Positions 60,629-64,000 of a DNA stretch of 64,000 nt are shown one piece after another; the stretch's first letter is position 1, and each line of letters begins with the position of its first letter. A program made the position numbers and the translations under genes. The stretch covers positions 558,001 to 622,000 of the forward strand of contig CAWBTU010000006.1 in assembly GCA_963791805.1 (NCBI GenBank). Direction: 5' to 3'. A model generated the notes under the pieces. It saw only the letters and a program-made list of their open reading frames with translations. It ran no database searches and was not told the origin of the DNA. Source of the stretch: JACMJL01 sp963791805 (lineage in GTDB: Bacteria; Bacillota; Clostridia; Clostridiales; Clostridiaceae).

Positions 60629-61984
60629 ATGAATATTAATCAAATAATGGAAACAGTCAAAATGCTTGATGAAGAAAAACTTGATATAAGAACAATTACA
60701 ATGGGAATATCCTTATTAGATTGTTGTGATTCTGACGGAAAAAAATCAAGGCAAAGAATTTATGAAAAAATCATGAGAAATGCTGGTAATTTGGTTAGGG
60801 TTGGAGAAGATCTTGAAATCGAGTACGGGGTTCCAATAATTAATAAAAGAATTTCTGTAACACCAATTTCTATAATTGCAGGATCATCAATGGATGAAGA
60901 CTATGTTGAATATGCAGTAATGCTAGATAAAATTGCTAGAGAACTAGGTGTTAATTTTATAGGTGGATATTCTGCATTAATTCATAAGGGTTATACCACA
61001 GGAGATCATAGATTAATTTCTTCAATACCAGAGGCAATGAGGGTAACTGAAAGAGTTTGTTCTTCTGTAAGTGTAGCTAACTCTAAAGTTGGAATTAATA
61101 TGGATGGCGTTAAAGAAATGGGACAAATCATTAAGAAGGCAGCAGAATTAACTGCTGATAGAGATGGAATAGGTTGTGCAAAAATAGTAGTATTCGCTAA
61201 CGCAGCAGAAGATAATCCATTTATGGCTGGAGCCTTTCATGGTGTTGGTGAACCAGAATGTACTTTAAATGTAGGAATTAGCGGACCTGGAACTGTGAAA
61301 GCTGCTCTTGAAAAAGTAAAAGGAGCTGATTTTGGAGTAGTAGCTGAAGAAATAAAGAAAACAGCCTTTAAAATTACTAGAATGGGTCAATTAGTTGGCC
61401 AAGAAGCTGCAAAAAGATTAAATGTTCCTTTTGGAATAGTAGATTTATCTTTAGCACCAACTCCAGCTGTTGGAGATAGTGTTGCACGTATACTGGAAGA
61501 AATGGGATTAGAAGTTTGTGGTACCCATGGAACAACAGCAGCTTTAGCGTTGCTAAACGATGCAGTTAAAAAAGGTGGAGTAATGGCTTCAGGTTCTGTA
61601 GGTGGACTTAGTGGAGCATTTATTCCTGTAAGTGAAGATGAAGGAATGATTGAAGCAGTAGAAAAAGGTGCTTTAAATATAGAAAAACTTGAAGCTATGA
61701 CCTGTGTATGTTCAGTTGGATTAGACATGATAGCAATTCCTGGAGATACAACAGCCGAGACTATATCCGCAATAATAGCTGATGAGTGTGCTATAGGTGT
61801 AATTAACAATAAAACCACAGCAACTAGAATAATTCCAGCACCAGGTAAAAAACTTGGCGATACTGTAGAATTTGGAGGACTGCTGGGAAGGGCACCAATA
61901 ATGAAAGTTAGCAATTTTTCAAGTGCCGATTTCATTAATAGAGGTGGAAGAATTCCAGCACCAATTCATAGCTTTAAGAATTAG
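60629..61984 (+). CDS. DUF711/UPF0210 (PFL-family) protein
   Basis: 451 residues, the normal length. Conserved blocks are IRTITMGISLLDC, IAGSSMDEDYVEYA, NFIGGYSALIHKGYT, AFHGVGEPECTLNVGISGPGTVKAAL and VDLSLAPTPAVGDSVARILEEMGLEVCGTHGTTAALALLNDAVKKGG. The family is related in fold to pyruvate formate-lyase-type barrels, but its reaction is unknown. GGAGGATAAG precedes the ATG. Placed with the ACT gene under a glycine riboswitch. Confidence 0.93.
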   Translation: MNINQIMETVKMLDEEKLDIRTITMGISLLDCCDSDGKKSRQRIYEKIMRNAGNLVRVGEDLEIEYGVPIINKRISVTPISIIAGSSMDEDYVEYAVMLDKIARELGVNFIGGYSALIHKGYTTGDHRLISSIPEAMRVTERVCSSVSVANSKVGINMDGVKEMGQIIKKAAELTADRDGIGCAKIVVFANAAEDNPFMAGAFHGVGEPECTLNVGISGPGTVKAALEKVKGADFGVVAEEIKKTAFKITRMGQLVGQEAAKRLNVPFGIVDLSLAPTPAVGDSVARILEEMGLEVCGTHGTTAALALLNDAVKKGGVMASGSVGGLSGAFIPVSEDEGMIEAVEKGALNIEKLEAMTCVCSVGLDMIAIPGDTTAETISAIIADECAIGVINNKTTATRIIPAPGKKLGDTVEFGGLLGRAPIMKVSNFSSADFINRGGRIPAPIHSFKN

Positions 61985-62075
61985 AGAAAAGTAAGTGTTG
62001 TTACCTTAATCTTCAAATATTGAAATTACAAGTTATTTGTTATAAGATTGTAGTTATACAAAGAAGGTGACAAAT

Positions 62076-63311
62076 ATGAAAATGCCTAAAACTTTGAAGC
62101 GGTTCATAAATAATAATTTTCATGCATTAACTCATAAAAACTTTAGAAATTTTTGGCTAGGTCAATGTGTGTCTTTGATTGGTACATGGATGCAGTCAAT
62201 GGGTCAAGCTTGGTTAGTACTTACATTAACTAATTCTCCATTCTTATTAGGACTACTTGGAGCAATGCAGTTTTTACCAATAACAATATTATCACTATTT
62301 GTAGGAGTAATAATTGATAGATATCCTAAAAAGAAAATATTACTTATAACTCAAAGTGTATCAATGGTTTTAGCATTAACACTAGCACTTTTGGTATTTA
62401 CTCATACTTTAAAATATGAATATATTCTGATTTTGGGGGTTTTGCTTGGAATTACAAATGCATTTGATATGAGTACAAGACAATCTTTTATGGTTGAGAT
62501 TGTAGGCCGAGATGACTTAATGAATGCAATTGCTTTAAATTCTGCTATATTTAATTTAGCAAAAATACTTGGACCTTCCATTGGAGCAATGATAATGGCT
62601 ACTTTAGGAGCAGGTTGGTGTTTCCTACTAAATGGACTTAGTTTTATAGCAGTAATATACGGCTTAGTACAAATTAAAGTACAGTCCTATGTTAGAAAAA
62701 AGAAATCAAATAACATTTTCAAAGAAATAAAAGATGGACTAAAATACATTTATAAAGAAAAGGTTCTTTTCCAGACAATTTTATTAGTATCTGTTGTTGG
62801 AATATTTGCTTTTAATTACAGTGTACTTGTACCGGTTTTGACAAGAAATGTTTTACATCTGCAAGAAACAGGCTATGGTTTCTTGATGGCTTCCTTGGGG
62901 GTAGGTTCACTTTTTGGTGCTTTAACAGTTTCATTTAAAAGCAAATCTGGACCTAATATGAAAGTTATGATATATAGCGCTACATTAGTAGCAGTATTTT
63001 TATTCTTAATAGGATTTACTAAGCAATATTATTTGCTAGCAATAATACTATGTGTAACTGGAGTTTTTAATATTTATTTTGCAACTACTGCCAATACCAC
63101 TTTGCAGATGTATTCGAAGGATGAATATAGGGGAAGAGTTATGAGTGTTTACTCCTTGGTCTTTGCAGGAGCTACACCCGTTGGTAATTTATTCGCTGGA
63201 CTGGCTTCTAGTAATATGGGAGTCTCAAAGACCTTTAGTCTAAGTGGAATATTAATAATTTGTTTTATTATTATAATTTGTATATTTTTTCGTAAAAAGA
63301 CTAAATTATAA
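62076..63311 (+). CDS. MFS transporter (enterobactin-exporter/MFS_3 type)
   Basis: 411 residues from ATG 62076, behind AGAAGGTG; a GTG at 62067 lies within that site. Twelve helices. N-terminal HKNFRNFWLGQCVSLIGTWMQSMGQAWLVLTLT and the motif VIIDRYPKKKILLITQ are typical of the MFS_3 exporters. SKDEYRGRVMSVYSL is the conserved late loop. Substrate unknown. Single gene between the DUF711 gene and hom. Confidence 0.9.
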   Translation: MKMPKTLKRFINNNFHALTHKNFRNFWLGQCVSLIGTWMQSMGQAWLVLTLTNSPFLLGLLGAMQFLPITILSLFVGVIIDRYPKKKILLITQSVSMVLALTLALLVFTHTLKYEYILILGVLLGITNAFDMSTRQSFMVEIVGRDDLMNAIALNSAIFNLAKILGPSIGAMIMATLGAGWCFLLNGLSFIAVIYGLVQIKVQSYVRKKKSNNIFKEIKDGLKYIYKEKVLFQTILLVSVVGIFAFNYSVLVPVLTRNVLHLQETGYGFLMASLGVGSLFGALTVSFKSKSGPNMKVMIYSATLVAVFLFLIGFTKQYYLLAIILCVTGVFNIYFATTANTTLQMYSKDEYRGRVMSVYSLVFAGATPVGNLFAGLASSNMGVSKTFSLSGILIICFIIIICIFFRKKTKL

Positions 63312-63356
63312 AAGATAAACCGTATAGTTTTGAATATTTAAATAGGGGGCAATATT

Positions 63357-64000
63357 ATGAATAAAGTAAAAATAGCACTACTTGGAGTTGGAAATGTTGG
63401 AAGTGGAGTGTGGAAAATTCTTAATACCAACCAGGAAGAAATTAGAAAAAGATCTGGTTTTGATATTGAAGTTTCTAAAATATTAGTAAGAGATGCAAAT
63501 AAAAAAAGAGCAGTGGATATTCCAGAAGGCATTTTGACTACAAGTATAGATGAAATAGTTAATGATTCATCAATAAAAATTGTTGTAGAACTTATGGGTG
63601 GAAATGAGCCTGCAATGGAATATATGCTAACTGCAATGAGACATAAAAAACATGTAGTAACAGCAAATAAATTACTTCTTGCAACTAAAGGTGGAGAATT
63701 AATGCAAGTAGCTGAAGAAGAAGGAATAATGCTTTACTATGAAGCAAGTGTTGGAGGCGGAATTCCAGTTATTCAAGGTATCAATGAAAGCTTAACAGCA
63801 AATAGAATTGAATCAATAATTGGTATTTTAAATGGAACAACAAACTATATACTTACAAAGATGTCCTTAGAAGGTATGAGTTTCGAAGACGCTTTACTAG
63901 AAGCACAAGAAAAAGGCTATGCAGAAGCAGATCCAACTTCAGATGTAGAGGGCTTTGATGCTGTTTATAAGTTAGCTATTTTATCTTCCCTAGCTTTTGG
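63357..64000 (+). CDS. hom: Homoserine dehydrogenase, 3' end outside window
   Basis: The frame opens at ATG 63357, after AGGGGGC, and is still open at the window's end (214 codons seen of about 410-430). NAD(P) fold KIALLGVGNVGSGVW at the start; VVTANKLLLA near 101; the substrate/catalytic region YEASVGGGIPVIQG, ILNGTTNYILTKM and EAQEKGYAEADPTSDVEGFDA. It reduces aspartate semialdehyde to homoserine for threonine and methionine, the precursor of the MetY substrate made elsewhere in the window. Confidence 0.96.
   Translation, partial: MNKVKIALLGVGNVGSGVWKILNTNQEEIRKRSGFDIEVSKILVRDANKKRAVDIPEGILTTSIDEIVNDSSIKIVVELMGGNEPAMEYMLTAMRHKKHVVTANKLLLATKGGELMQVAEEEGIMLYYEASVGGGIPVIQGINESLTANRIESIIGILNGTTNYILTKMSLEGMSFEDALLEAQEKGYAEADPTSDVEGFDAVYKLAILSSLAF

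Noticed and set aside
61387..61935. A 182-codon minus-strand open frame
   Set aside because: It lies wholly opposite the DUF711 gene, whose conservation explains the open frame; the composition (Ser/Pro/Ile-rich) is typical of an antisense shadow.

Overview
The window is AT-rich DNA from an endospore-forming anaerobic Firmicute, most likely a Clostridium. It encodes [FeFe]-hydrogenase maturase HydF, spore coat (CotF-like, GerQ-like) and cortex-lytic (CwlJ/SleB-like) proteins, CwlD-like amidase, a two-subunit Fe-S L-serine dehydratase, strong GGAGG ribosome sites, a leucine T-box and a tandem glycine riboswitch. No rRNA, tRNA or CRISPR array was seen. The first gene (SpoIIE-like phosphatase) and the last (homoserine dehydrogenase) are cut by the window edges.

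Layout. 0-2.8 kb: phosphatase end, then a TnpB-family protein whose RuvC catalytic aspartates appear lost, followed by a run of small hairpins that could be its RNA. 3-7.4 kb: REC-GGDEF diguanylate cyclase, TVP38-like and TerC-like membrane proteins, an unrecognised 464-residue protein, two coat-type proteins. 7.6-10.7 kb: nadABC operon. 10.9-16.5 kb: envelope glycosyltransferases, LtaS-like enzyme, TtcA-like PP-loop protein. 16.6-20.2 kb: T-box-controlled leuA and an amino-acid permease. 20.3-25.3 kb: five-gene operon of MacB-like ABC transporter, PadR, HAAS/DUF1700 and DUF4097 proteins. 25.5-30 kb: FAD-Rieske oxidoreductase, low-complexity coat-like protein, YkuS, a kinase-fold orphan, MetY. 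30.2-34.9 kb: seven-gene operon aspA-hydF-two half-size EamA proteins-membrane protein-mgsA-msrB. 34.9-37.7 kb: spore/cell-wall genes (gerQ-like, cwlJ-like, L,D-transpeptidase, LysM-SleB). 38.1-42.4 kb: divergent arginine genes under three ArgR-like boxes. 42.6-47 kb: an accessory stretch with a complete IS, an IS66-like and an IS1634-like remnant, a broken CHAP gene and two tandem YcxB-like genes. 47.2-53 kb: ABC exporter, DUF6241-like protein, a frameshifted MFS exporter with a striking 20-bp palindrome and an ArsR-type regulator, an ArsC/Spx-like protein, an LCP remnant. 53-56.7 kb: CwlD-like amidase and a histidine kinase-lipoprotein-response regulator operon. 56.8-64 kb: L-serine dehydratase, secreted lipase-like protein, a glycine riboswitch ahead of an ACT/DUF711 pair, an MFS transporter and hom.

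Themes. Amino-acid metabolism is controlled by RNA or repressor devices readable in the sequence (T-box, glycine riboswitch, ArgR boxes). Spore and wall genes recur throughout. Four genes between 35 and 51 kb are each broken by what looks like a one-base homopolymer-length change, so either assembly error or recent decay must be considered. The best candidates for something new are the nuclease-dead TnpB-like gene with its downstream structured RNA, the glycine-switch control of an uncharacterised ACT/DUF711 pair, and a dispersed hairpin repeat flanking the SleB-like gene. All assignments come from reading motifs by eye; no database search was run.
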